From: an uncultured Oscillospiraceae bacterium
Lineage (GTDB): Bacteria; Bacillota; Clostridia; Oscillospirales; Ruminococcaceae
Reading direction: 5' to 3'
Assembly: GCA_900553955.1 (NCBI GenBank)
Contig: USFO01000063.1
Coordinates: forward strand, 1-9,703
Length of the DNA: 9,703 bases
In this document: positions 1 to 6,441 of the stretch, one piece after another
Numbering within the stretch: the first letter of the stretch is position 1
Layout of the letters: each line of letters opens with the position of its first letter
The notes under the pieces: model-generated
Seen by the model: only the letters and a program-made list of their open reading frames with translations
What the model was told of the DNA's origin: nothing
The model's database searches: none
Program-made: the position numbers and the translations under genes

Positions 1-325
1 GTCCCGGGCGGTTTTTCAGTATCCATCGTATGCCCGACCGCCGGAGGTGCTTCGCACCAGCCGAGGTTATGATTTTAATCACTCGGCGCAAGGCGCACCC
101 TTCACAAGGCGGCTGAGCCGCGATTGGCACGGTGCAGGCGGCTCCGCCGCAGACCACGGATTTGCTCTCGGTGAGCACAGGGGAGTCGAGAAGCGCGCTC
201 CGTTCGTCGTTCGGCAAAAAATAAAATCTCATCACAATTTTGCGTTTTGGGGTGGTATGATATTTGCGGAGTGGGAAAGAAGCGGTTTATTTCGGCGGGA
301 GGAGCAAGGCGCGGCGGGGCTTGGG
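1..325. other. Gene-free stretch with several GC-rich hairpins
   Basis: I see no supportable gene here. An open frame at 47-331 is rich in Arg, Gly and Ser, has no ribosome binding site and matches no family I know. The stretch contains several self-complementary segments: GGTGC/GCACC at 46-50 and 54-58 with a 3-base loop; GCCGAG/CTCGGC at 60-65 and 82-87 enclosing a second short stem; a GCGGC/GCCGC hairpin near 109-121; and a GGCGG/CCGCC hairpin near 138-150. This density resembles a dispersed intergenic repeat or an untranslated structured RNA, but sequence alone does not decide between them. Confidence 0.4.
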
Positions 326-357
326 AAATAAAAAGGCTCCCCACTTAAGGAGAGCCT
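326..357 (-). terminator. Rho-independent terminator of the two-component operon
   Basis: Stem 349-357 pairs with 334-342 (nine pairs, one mismatch) around a six-base loop. Read leftward it is followed by a T-rich run (complement of 326-334). It lies ten bases past the histidine kinase stop codon and points the same way, so it most likely ends that transcript. Confidence 0.85.
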
Positions 358-366
358 AAGCAAAAA

Positions 367-1806
367 CTATTCTTCGGGAAATTCCACCCAAAATTCGCTG
401 CCCACGCCGACTTCGCTGGAAACGCCGTATGTGCCGTGGTTAAGCTCCGTCACTGCTTTGACTATTGCAAGGCCGAGCCCGGTTCCCGATCCGGAGCCTT
501 TGCGGTATCTGTCCCAGATTCCCACCAGGTCGGCTTCGGCGATTCCGGGACCGTTATCCTTGACTGTGATTCGCACACGGCGATTTTCCGTGGTCTGGAT
601 GATCTCGATTTTCGCGCCGTTGCCGCTGTGGGTTATGGCGTTGATGATGAGGTTGTACATTGCTTCGGAGACAAGTGTTTCGTCCGCGCTGATGAAAACT
701 TCCCGGCTTGAGGAGAACGAAAGCTCCGTTTTGCCGGAATAAAGCTTTTCAAGCTCGCTTACAAGCTCCGCCGCCGCATCGGTAAGGCTGAAAATCGACG
801 GGCGTAGGTCGTAAGAGCCACTTTGCAGCTTCGAGAGGTCGAGAATACCATTCACAAGCTTGGTAAGGCGGTCGGCTTCATCGACAATAATCTGAAGATT
901 TTCTGCATTATCCTCTCCGGGAAGCTCCTGCATCATCTTGCCGTAGCCGCTTATCATAGTAAGCGGGGTGCGAAGGTCGTGGCTGACGTTCGCAAAAAAT
1001 TCTCGGCGAAGCTTTTCGACTTTAGAAAGCTCACTGGTCATACGGTTCAGCGATTTTGAAAGGCAGGTTATTTCCCGGCAGCCGCCGCCGTGAAAAACCG
1101 TGTTATAATCACCGGTGGTAAGATGCTCCGCAGAATCCGAAAGCTGCTCTATGGGCTTCGAAATGGTTTTTGAAACGACAAGTGCGCCGACAAAACACAC
1201 AATAACCATAAAAATCGTGGTGATTATGATGGTAAAATTGATTATACCGGTAAGGGATTTAATCGGCTCACGGTTTGCGATAAGCAGCACCATGGAAGTC
1301 TCGCCGCTTGACGAAGTGCAAAGACGTGCGTAGACAATATTCATGTTGCCGGATTTTTTCGGTACGTTTCCGGTAAAGTGGTTGGGGTTATATTCAAAAA
1401 TTTCACCGTCCTCACCCACAAGGGAGGGACCGTCCACCACACCCTCATAAATTACGTTTGAGCCTGCGGCAAGCGCCCAGTAGCTGAAAATATTCTTAGA
1501 AACCTTGTTTATGCGAACGGTTGTGGAGCGCTGCGAAACGTACTTGATAAGTCCGCTTTGGTTAATTATATAAATTGAAAGGTTATTATCCTGACTTATG
1601 CTTGCGATAAGGCTGTTTATTTCCGCATTGTTGATATTTTCAACAATAACCTCCGCCTGACTCTTCATAACCTGCTTTTTGTAAAAGCCGTAAACGTCAT
1701 CGAAAAACACCGTCTGCATAAGCCAAAGGACTATAAGTGAAGCAGCAGAAAACGCCATAAACCATATAAACAGTTTACGGCGTATAGTTATTTTGTCATT
1801 CGTCAA
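367..1806 (-). CDS. Sensor histidine kinase (HAMP, HisKA, HATPase_c)
   Basis: Membrane sensor kinase of 479 residues that autophosphorylates on His and passes phosphate to the response regulator encoded just upstream. Transmembrane segments are near residues 12-35 and 188-212, with a ~150-residue extracytoplasmic sensor region between them that I cannot assign to a named fold. HAMP follows at about 210-262. The H-box (FFANVSHDLRTPL) places the phospho-accepting His at 276. ATP-binding motifs follow: N-box NLIINAITHS (385-394), G1 DNGPGI (417-422) and G2 GTGLGLAIV (441-449). The start is TTG, since no ATG occurs in frame before residue 17, and an AGGAGTG site sits about nine bases upstream inside the regulator gene. 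The first 11 bases overlap the regulator's 3' end, which suggests translational coupling. The signal sensed is unknown. Confidence 0.93.
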   Translation of the reverse strand: MTNDKITIRRKLFIWFMAFSAASLIVLWLMQTVFFDDVYGFYKKQVMKSQAEVIVENINNAEINSLIASISQDNNLSIYIINQSGLIKYVSQRSTTVRINKVSKNIFSYWALAAGSNVIYEGVVDGPSLVGEDGEIFEYNPNHFTGNVPKKSGNMNIVYARLCTSSSGETSMVLLIANREPIKSLTGIINFTIIITTIFMVIVCFVGALVVSKTISKPIEQLSDSAEHLTTGDYNTVFHGGGCREITCLSKSLNRMTSELSKVEKLRREFFANVSHDLRTPLTMISGYGKMMQELPGEDNAENLQIIVDEADRLTKLVNGILDLSKLQSGSYDLRPSIFSLTDAAAELVSELEKLYSGKTELSFSSSREVFISADETLVSEAMYNLIINAITHSGNGAKIEIIQTTENRRVRITVKDNGPGIAEADLVGIWDRYRKGSGSGTGLGLAIVKAVTELNHGTYGVSSEVGVGSEFWVEFPEE

Positions 1807-2467
1807 AGCGATAGCCCACTCCTCTCAGGGTGGAAATGCACTTGCTGTACGGTCCAAGGATTTTGCGAAGCTGTTTGATGTGTGTATCTATGGTTCTGTC
1901 GTCGCCAAAGAAATCATAGCCCCAAACTTCATTGATAAGCTTTTCGCGGGAAAGGGCGATTCCGCGGTTCTTTACAAGAAAGAAGAACAGGTCGTACTCG
2001 CGGGGGGACATATCAACGCGCTTGCCGTCGATGGTGACCATGCGTCCGGTGAAGTCAACGGTAAGCCCGCCGTAGGTGTATACTTCCTTTGCTTCCGGAA
2101 CGGAAGCACCGCCGCGTTTTAGCACTGCGGCAATGCGCATCATAAGCTCCCGCGGAGAAAACGGCTTTACAACATAGTCGTCAATGCCGAATTCAAAGCC
2201 GTGGATTTTGTCATATTCTTCGCCGCGGGCGGAGAGAATGATGATAGGAACGTTGGAAAATTTGCGGATTTCCTTGCAGGCAGAAAATCCGTCAAGTTCC
2301 GGCATCATAACATCCATAATAACAATATCAAAATTTTGGTCGCGGCAAAGCTCCAGCGCCTGAAGACCGTTGGAAGCCTCGCTTACCTCATATCCTTCGA
2401 ATTTTGCATATTTTTTTATAAGGTCGCGGACACGGAGTTCATCATCAACAACAAGTATACGGCTCAT
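1796..2467 (-). CDS. OmpR/PhoB-family response regulator
   Basis: DNA-binding response regulator of 223 residues, partner of the overlapping histidine kinase. The receiver domain (about 1-120) has the acidic pair D8/D9, phospho-acceptor D52 in IVIMDVMMPELDG, the Ser switch residue in ILSA (79) and K101 in the KPF motif. A C-terminal winged helix (about 125-223) ends with the usual RTIDTHIKQLRKIL and LRGVGYRF blocks. An in-frame ATG lies ten codons further upstream, but I chose the start at 2467: homologues start just before the ILVVDDE strand, and AGGAAGTG, one mismatch from the consensus, sits eight bases before it. Target genes cannot be read from the sequence; autoregulation is plausible because of the inverted repeat at its promoter. 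Confidence 0.93.
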   Translation of the reverse strand: MSRILVVDDELRVRDLIKKYAKFEGYEVSEASNGLQALELCRDQNFDIVIMDVMMPELDGFSACKEIRKFSNVPIIILSARGEEYDKIHGFEFGIDDYVVKPFSPRELMMRIAAVLKRGGASVPEAKEVYTYGGLTVDFTGRMVTIDGKRVDMSPREYDLFFFLVKNRGIALSREKLINEVWGYDFFGDDRTIDTHIKQLRKILGPYSKCISTLRGVGYRFDE

Positions 2468-2517
2468 TTTAAGAACACTTCCTTCCGTAGCAAACAAAAA
2501 ATCATCATAAGACTATC

Positions 2518-2546
2518 ATAATATCACAGAGTGTGCAAACTGTGAT
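2518..2546 (-). promoter_or_regulatory. Putative promoter with inverted repeat ahead of the response regulator
   Basis: Reading leftward, an extended -10 (TGATATTAT; hexamer complement of 2518-2523) lies about 50 bases before the regulator start. A 7-bp inverted repeat (ATCACAG 2523-2529, CTGTGAT 2540-2546) abuts it on the upstream side, where a regulator would compete with RNA polymerase. A second overlapping pair, GTGTGC 2531-2536 and GCACAC 2553-2558, surrounds the same spot. There is no good -35 hexamer. Read-through from the SLOG gene upstream is also possible, as I see no terminator between them. Confidence 0.4.
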
Positions 2547-2601
2547 GATAATGCACACAAAGCAGCACAAAATCGTGAACAAACGGTTAATATTGGCTTC
2601 A

Positions 2602-3108
2602 TTATGCGTTTTCGCATAGGTTTACAAGGCGCAGGCCGCGCTCCTCGCCGCAGCGCCAGCAATGAGCAGTTCCGCGGGAAAGCCCGTCATAGAACCCTAT
2701 GAGCAGCGAGGAATTTTCCACCATATACACATTGCGGCTCAGCTCGCAGCCATAAATGTGCTCCTTACAGATAAAGTGGCAGAAAGAAACCTCATCCAAA
2801 ATATTCTGAATTCTGCGGCAGACGGCGGCACGGTGGCTTTTCGGCGAAGCTTCGCATGGGAACGCGGCAAAAAGCTCTGCGTCCGGGTGAATGCGCCGCA
2901 GGCGGATAACCGCCTCCGCCGCAAAAATGTCAAAACCTTCCGCCATGCCGCTGATAAAATTGCGGTAGCCGCTGTTATAAGCATCTTCCACTGCGGCGAA
3001 AAGCCGCTCTTTTAGGGCGGCAATTTCCGGAGAAGCTTCATTTCCACCTGCAGGCAGGCGCGGCGGGCGCGGACCGGTAAAGCAGCAGGTGATTTCTCTA
3101 TCGCTCAT
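2602..3108 (-). CDS. SLOG-family (DUF1273/YpsA-like) protein
   Basis: Protein of 168 residues with a Rossmann-like nucleotide-binding fold of the SLOG/YpsA type. Supporting motifs in order: FTGPRP (10-15) after the first strand; SGMAEGFDIFAAE (53-65), the typical glycine-containing helix cap; an AFPCE segment (82-86); RNVYMVENSSLLIGFYDG (125-142); and a GT turn (146-147). Family members are thought to bind nucleotides or related ligands; the physiological role is not established. The frame stays open further upstream (to 3726), but that part is a shadow of the membrane protein gene. The ATG at 3108 overlaps the upstream stop as ATGA and has an AAAGGA site about nine bases before it. Coupling to the DUF1624 gene suggests the two act together or are needed in fixed ratio; that is inference. 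Confidence 0.82.
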   Translation of the reverse strand: MSDREITCCFTGPRPPRLPAGGNEASPEIAALKERLFAAVEDAYNSGYRNFISGMAEGFDIFAAEAVIRLRRIHPDAELFAAFPCEASPKSHRAAVCRRIQNILDEVSFCHFICKEHIYGCELSRNVYMVENSSLLIGFYDGLSRGTAHCWRCGEERGLRLVNLCENA

Positions 3109-3860
3109 ACGGCAGTTCCTTTCTCTATGACCCAAAACAGCGCCCACAGCACCGCGTAGATAACCGGCTGATGCAGAATGTAGATTACAAGCGTGTTCGA
3201 GCCAATTGCGCACAGTGCGGAGCAATGCTTTTTCATCATAAAATCGGGGATTTTCCGTTCCTTGAAATACGTGCCGATAAAGCAGCCGAAAAGGAACAGA
3301 AAAAACCACGGAATAAGCGGGAAGTAGTCCGCGGAGGTGAAGTTTGGGGCGGGCAGCCCCAGCGGAGCAAGCACATTGGTGAAATAGAGACCCTGCGGAA
3401 CCTCCACGCTGCCGAAAAATATGCTGCCGGAAGCAAGCCCCCGGGTGCAGAAGTACGCCGCCAAAGCGAACACTGCGCAAAGCGCCGCAGATGCCTTTGC
3501 AATCGCCTTGCGGAAAAGGTAGTACAGCATCATCGAAACGCCGAGAAAGTGCAAAACACCGAACCAAATGACCATCTCCGGCATGAAGAAATATGTTCCC
3601 GCGGTCATAAGCATTCCCGCCGCAAGGACGACTGCGCCGTGCTTCAGCGCGTTTTTGGTAAGGCGGCAGGAAATTCCCGCAATGATTATGAAAGTACAGC
3701 ATATACACATCTGGAATGCGTTCCACCCGGCGGAATCGAAGCTAAACCGCAGGCCGAATATGTACCGCAAGTCGTAAGCTGCGTGATAAATTATCATTCC
3801 GATAAGTGCAAGGCCGCGCATTTCGTCCAGAAAAAATATGCGTCCGCTTTTTTTAGCCAT
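3105..3860 (-). CDS. DUF1624 / heparan-alpha-glucosaminide N-acetyltransferase-like membrane protein
   Basis: Polytopic membrane protein of 251 residues with family landmarks of DUF1624 (HGSNAT catalytic-domain-like). These are FFLDEMRGLALIGMIIYHAAYDL (9-31, including H26, Y29 and D30), the IWFGVLHFLGVSM segment (98-110), DYFPLIPWFFLFLFGCFIG (178-196) and the terminal IYILHQPVIY (226-235). About seven hydrophobic segments are visible. Family members are proposed to move acyl groups across the membrane to sugars; the substrate here is unknown. The frame extends 22 codons further upstream, but the ATG at 3860 gives the normal family N-terminus and has an AAGGGGGG site about six bases before it. 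It is the first gene of the leftward block and overlaps the SLOG gene by four bases. Confidence 0.85.
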   Translation of the reverse strand: MAKKSGRIFFLDEMRGLALIGMIIYHAAYDLRYIFGLRFSFDSAGWNAFQMCICCTFIIIAGISCRLTKNALKHGAVVLAAGMLMTAGTYFFMPEMVIWFGVLHFLGVSMMLYYLFRKAIAKASAALCAVFALAAYFCTRGLASGSIFFGSVEVPQGLYFTNVLAPLGLPAPNFTSADYFPLIPWFFLFLFGCFIGTYFKERKIPDFMMKKHCSALCAIGSNTLVIYILHQPVIYAVLWALFWVIEKGTAV

Positions 3861-3901
3861 GGCAAAGCCCCCCTTGCAAAAAGCAAAATTACACCAATAA
3901 C

Positions 3902-3930
3902 AGTATAGCACAAATGGCGCCTGCAATCAG
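3902..3930 (-). promoter_or_regulatory. Putative extended -10 promoter for the DUF1624-SLOG genes
   Basis: Leftward TGC-TATACT (complement of 3902-3910) is an extended -10 about 42 bases before the DUF1624 start. At 17-base spacing the -35 position reads CTGATT, only a partial match, which an extended -10 can tolerate. It is divergent from the promoter at 3969-3997. Confidence 0.5.
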
Positions 3931-3968
3931 CATTTTTTTAAAATAAATGTGAACATTCTTTATTTTGC

Positions 3969-3997
3969 TTGTATGAACGGTTGTTTTTTGATATACT
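3969..3997 (+). promoter_or_regulatory. Promoter for the acidic-repeat membrane protein gene
   Basis: TTGTAT (3969-3974), a 17-base spacer, then TATACT (3992-3997) with an upstream TG, a good sigma-A-type promoter. Transcription would begin near 4004, leaving a leader of about 80 bases before the ATG at 4083. Confidence 0.65.
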
Positions 3998-4008
3998 TTC
4001 TCTGAATG

Positions 4009-4069
4009 AATCTTCGCATAAGGGCGAAGATTAAACAAAACGGGCGCAGCGCCCGCGCGATTTACCGCG
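4009..4069 (+). promoter_or_regulatory. Structured 5' leader of the membrane protein gene
   Basis: Three hairpins follow one another. The first is a perfect 9-bp stem (4009-4017 with 4024-4032, loop of six). The second is a 7+1+7 GC palindrome (4041-4047 with 4049-4055). The third is CGCG/CGCG (4056-4059 with 4066-4069), ending just before the weak AAAGGA ribosome binding site at 4070-4075. No U-tract follows, so these are not terminators. The layout fits mRNA stabilisation or control of translation start; it matches no riboswitch class I recognise. Confidence 0.45.
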
Positions 4070-4082
4070 AAAGGAATATACA

Positions 4083-5504
4083 ATGCAAGATAAAAATAAT
4101 GGCTGGAAACAGCCGGAGGAAAAATTCCCTGAAACAGAGCTTGAGGATAGCTTCAGCGGATTTTTCAGCCGCGAAGAAGAAGTATCCGTGCCGAAAGGCA
4201 AACGCCGCCGTCACAAATCCGCAGGACCGGATATCCTTGCCGTTTCGGATAACGAGCAGGACGACGGATTCATAATAAAAGAAGTTGTTGCCGTGGAGGG
4301 CAAGGAAACCGCAAAGCACACGGAAGAAGCCGCCGAAGCAGCCGCGGAGGAACAGACGGCGAGGATACCGGCTGCCGAAGCAGCCGCAGAAGAACCGGCA
4401 CAGCCGGAGAATTGCACCGCAGAAGCGGAGCAGACTGCGCCGGAAACGGTTCAGCCGGCGGAAGAGTCTGCTGCTGAAGAAACCGCAGAGGCGGAGCAAT
4501 CAGCAGAAGAACCCGCTGCCGAAACTGCTGAAACCGCAGAGGCGGAGCAGCCCTTTGAAGAGCCGCAGGAGACTGCCGAAGAAGAAAAGGTGCAGCTTTC
4601 CGCCGAAGAAAAGCCAAAGAAGCAGAAAAAAGTGCTTTTTGCCCGGGCAAAAAAGGTGATCAAGAAAAAGAGAAGCCACCAGTATGTCGCAGCTATCGGC
4701 GCGGCACTTATTGTACTGGCAATTGTGGGCGCAATCTCCGTTATTTCTCTCGGCGTTCGCTTTGTGGGCAGAATCCTTGACAACACTGACCAAAAAGAAG
4801 CTTTTGAGTGGAAAATCTATCCCATACTCATGCTTGACCCGGCAACATTTGATGACCCGTCAAAGCTTGACGAGGTTTTCCTGCTGAAAACCGCCATGTG
4901 GTCAACTCTGCTTGAAAACCGCAGCATCTATACATATGACGAAAACGGAATGCTGCTTGTGCCGGCTTCCGATTTGGATGTTGCTGCCAAGAAGCTTTAC
5001 GGCGATGCCGTTACACTGGTGCACCAGACATATGTTGAGGAGTATGAGTACTACTATATCTACGACCCTGATACCAACACCTATTCCGTGCCGATTTCAA
5101 GCCAAACCGCGGGCTATACCCCCAAGGTTGCGAAGATTATGAAGAACGGCGATATTTATACCCTTATAGTCGGATATGTGGAGCCAACCACACTTTGGAA
5201 TGTAAGCGAACACGGTGCTTCCACCGAGTCTGTGCCGAGCAAATATCTCTATTATGATCTGCAAAAGGTGAAGGGCGGCAACTTTATTATCAAGTCCATC
5301 CGCAATATCCCGTTGGAGGAGCTTCCGGCAGATCTTAAAACCTCATCTCAGCACACTCTTAATCAGACCCAATATATCGACTATGACCAGGTATATCAGC
5401 AGTATATTGATGAGCAGCGCAACAGCGCTACCTTGGGGCAAGACCCGGACAGCAGCGCTTCCGGCGCTTCGTCCGAAGCACAAAGCAGCGAAAGCGGAAA
5501 CTGA
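4083..5504 (+). CDS. Single-pass membrane protein with acidic Ala/Glu-rich N-terminal region
   Basis: Protein of 473 residues that I do not recognise. Residues 1-78 are charged; 79-176 are almost entirely Ala, Glu, Pro, Thr and Gln, with an internal repeat (ETAEAEQ at 133-139 and 150-156, 17 residues apart). A strongly basic stretch (177-198, KPKKQKK ... KKKRSH) precedes one transmembrane segment (201-226). The basic flank predicts the N-terminus inside and residues 227-473 outside. The outer domain is mixed, with many Tyr (YEYYYIYDPD, 321-330), and ends in a Ser/Gly/Ala/Gln tail (450-473). There are no Cys residues outside, no LPXTG and no catalytic signature. ATG 4083 is preceded by AAAGGA at eight-base spacing. 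The gene stands alone between its own promoter and terminator. An envelope or division-associated role is possible but unsupported. Confidence 0.85.
   Translation: MQDKNNGWKQPEEKFPETELEDSFSGFFSREEEVSVPKGKRRRHKSAGPDILAVSDNEQDDGFIIKEVVAVEGKETAKHTEEAAEAAAEEQTARIPAAEAAAEEPAQPENCTAEAEQTAPETVQPAEESAAEETAEAEQSAEEPAAETAETAEAEQPFEEPQETAEEEKVQLSAEEKPKKQKKVLFARAKKVIKKKRSHQYVAAIGAALIVLAIVGAISVISLGVRFVGRILDNTDQKEAFEWKIYPILMLDPATFDDPSKLDEVFLLKTAMWSTLLENRSIYTYDENGMLLVPASDLDVAAKKLYGDAVTLVHQTYVEEYEYYYIYDPDTNTYSVPISSQTAGYTPKVAKIMKNGDIYTLIVGYVEPTTLWNVSEHGASTESVPSKYLYYDLQKVKGGNFIIKSIRNIPLEELPADLKTSSQHTLNQTQYIDYDQVYQQYIDEQRNSATLGQDPDSSASGASSEAQSSESGN
4479..4549 (+). repeat. Internal direct repeat in the acidic region
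   Basis: An exact 20-base unit at 4479-4498 recurs at 4530-4549, offset by 51 bases (17 codons), so it stays in frame and encodes ETAEAEQ twice. This points to recent expansion by slippage or unequal recombination within the low-complexity segment. Confidence 0.75.
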
Positions 5505-5513
5505 TAAACCGGC

Positions 5514-5609
5514 TTGAGCATCAGGAAAATCCTCTGCGTGCTCAGATGCGTGCTCAAAAGCAAAATAAAAATCCTCTGCCTGTCGGCAGGGGATTTTTTT
5601 AGTGCTCAA
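5514..5609. repeat. TTGAGCAC-motif cluster, left copy region
   Basis: Motif copies: TTGAGCAT at 5514-5521 and the inverse GTGCTCA(A/G) at 5538-5545, 5550-5557 and 5602-5609. The same octamer in both orientations fills the intergenic region at 9227-9402. The segment AAAATCCTCTGC occurs at both 5526-5537 and 5568-5579, each followed by GTGCTCAAAA-type sequence, as if a unit had duplicated around the terminator. Confidence 0.6.
5567..5600 (+). terminator. Rho-independent terminator after the membrane protein gene
   Basis: A 14-pair stem (5567-5580 with 5585-5598, one G-T pair, loop TGTC) ends in a run of T on the plus strand. The A-rich left arm would also give a T run leftward, so it may act in both directions. 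It lies 63 bases past the stop codon of the rightward gene. Confidence 0.9.
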
Positions 5610-5640
5610 AAATGCAAAGTAAAGTGCGCCCGCCGGAATG

Positions 5641-5660
5641 CGGGCATACCTTTATGCCCG
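5641..5660. other. Small hairpin between the two terminators
   Basis: CGGGCATA at 5641-5648 pairs perfectly with TATGCCCG at 5653-5660 around a four-base loop. Its left arm can pair instead with GCCCGC just upstream (about 5628-5633), giving two mutually exclusive folds. It lies between the convergent terminators and may be only part of leftward termination. Confidence 0.35.
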
Positions 5661-5664
5661 AAAC

Positions 5665-5690
5665 AAAAAAGGTTGGGCAAAAGCCCAACC
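5665..5690 (-). terminator. Rho-independent terminator of the leftward GNAT gene
   Basis: GGTTGGGC (5671-5678) pairs with GCCCAACC (5683-5690) around an AAAA loop. Read leftward it is followed by six T. It lies 21 bases past the stop codon of the leftward acetyltransferase gene. Confidence 0.92.
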
Positions 5691-5710
5691 TGCCGGAAAA
5701 ACATATGTAA

Positions 5711-6196
5711 TTACAGATTCTTCATAAGGAGCCATTCGCCGATGCCCTTTTTAAGGAGGTCGGGAACGAGAAGCAGGGGCTTAAAGCCTTTCTTCTGGTA
5801 AAGAGCCTTTGCTCTGGGGTTGAAGTCGGAAACGGCGATGAAGCATTTATCAAAGTTCATGCCTTTGCAGATTCCAAAATAGATGTCGATAAGCTGGTCG
5901 CCGATGCCCTTGCCGCGGAAATTCTCCTTTACGCCGAGAAGCGCAAGATAGGGAAGCTCGCCATACATACCCATCATATCGTAGACCATAAGACCCACAG
6001 GCTCGCCGGAATCGGTTTCGGCGATAATTACATTGCCTGCCGCAAGAGGACCGTAAACCCACTCGTGCAGGGTGTCGGTTCCCTTAAAATAGTGCTCGTA
6101 AAGCGGGCTGTTGTCAAAAATCTTAACATACTCGTCCCACTTATCGGTTGTGCCTTTTACAAAGTTGACCCTGTATTTATAATCCAACTGAGACAT
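5711..6196 (-). CDS. GNAT-family N-acetyltransferase (copy 1)
   Basis: Acetyl-CoA-dependent acyltransferase of 161 residues with the GNAT fold. The acetyl-CoA pyrophosphate loop is R94-G-K-G-I-G99 after strand LALLGV. The late motif FNPRAKALY (125-133) supplies the Tyr (Y133) that serves as general acid in many members. It shares with the two GNAT proteins encoded on the other side of its promoter a distinctive N-terminal block, IFDNSPLYEHYF at 26-37, and near-identical length. ATG 6196 has a GGGAGG site seven bases upstream. Substrate unknown; small-molecule amines, aminoglycosides, peptide N-termini or lysines are all possible. It has its own promoter and terminator, so it is monocistronic. 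Confidence 0.88.
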   Translation of the reverse strand: MSQLDYKYRVNFVKGTTDKWDEYVKIFDNSPLYEHYFKGTDTLHEWVYGPLAAGNVIIAETDSGEPVGLMVYDMMGMYGELPYLALLGVKENFRGKGIGDQLIDIYFGICKGMNFDKCFIAVSDFNPRAKALYQKKGFKPLLLVPDLLKKGIGEWLLMKNL

Positions 6197-6234
6197 AGTA
6201 ATCCTCCCATACCCTGAATTTTTCAGACAACTTT

Positions 6235-6262
6235 ATTATAGCCGAATATGCGAAAAAGTCAA
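6235..6262 (-). promoter_or_regulatory. Promoter of GNAT copy 1
   Basis: Leftward TTGACT (complement of 6257-6262), a 16-base spacer and a perfect TATAAT (complement of 6235-6240). The start of transcription would be near 6228. A short 5-bp hairpin (6214-6226) lies in the leader before the ribosome binding site. Confidence 0.8.
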
Positions 6263-6364
6263 TGTTTGCGGCAAAATAAAATGCTTTTCCCGCGAATTTT
6301 TTTGCGTGGGACGAAAATTTTCCCGCTTCGTGAAAAAATATATGAGGAGAATACGCCGTTCCCC

Positions 6365-6393
6365 TTGACTTATAAGCTAAAATGTATTATCAT
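6365..6393 (+). promoter_or_regulatory. Promoter of the GNAT copy 2-3 operon
   Basis: TTGACT (6365-6370), a 17-base spacer and TATCAT (6388-6393). An alternative -10 reading TATTAT at 6385-6390 would leave only 14 bases. Transcription would begin near 6400, about 42 bases before the TTG start codon. Confidence 0.6.
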
Positions 6394-6400
6394 TTTAGCT
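6375..6400 (+). promoter_or_regulatory. Operator-like perfect 10-bp inverted repeat
   Basis: AGCTAAAATG (6375-6384) and CATTTTAGCT (6391-6400) are exact inverse copies separated by six bases. The repeat covers the spacer, the -10 hexamer and the predicted transcription start, the usual position of a repressor operator. Because it ends at about +1 it is unlikely to act as an RNA hairpin. No regulator gene lies next to it in the window. Confidence 0.6.
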
Positions 6401-6441
6401 GTAAAAGTATGCCGTTTCGGCTTTTGTGGAGGGATGCTTTC

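Noticed and set aside
47..331. 94-residue open frame, with an 80-residue frame on the opposite strand
   Set aside because: No ribosome binding site, Arg/Gly-rich low-complexity composition on both strands and overlapping hairpins; best explained by GC-rich non-coding DNA.
2602..3108. SLOG protein as part of an antiphage system
   Set aside because: Some SLOG proteins act in nucleotide-signal defence, but no TIR, cyclase or effector gene is adjacent, and the short single-domain YpsA-like form is widespread outside defence loci.
3109..3726. Upstream extension of the SLOG frame
   Set aside because: It overlaps the well-supported DUF1624 gene in another frame, and its translation lacks the hydrophobic or motif content of a real domain; the ATGA start at 3108 fits the family.
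3171..3908. 245-residue plus-strand frame
   Set aside because: Antisense to the DUF1624 gene; polar, His/Lys/Arg-rich translation of its codons, with no ribosome binding site or family match.
4009..4082. Known riboswitch or T-box
   Set aside because: No conserved core, specifier loop or terminator/antiterminator pair that I can recognise; only simple hairpins.
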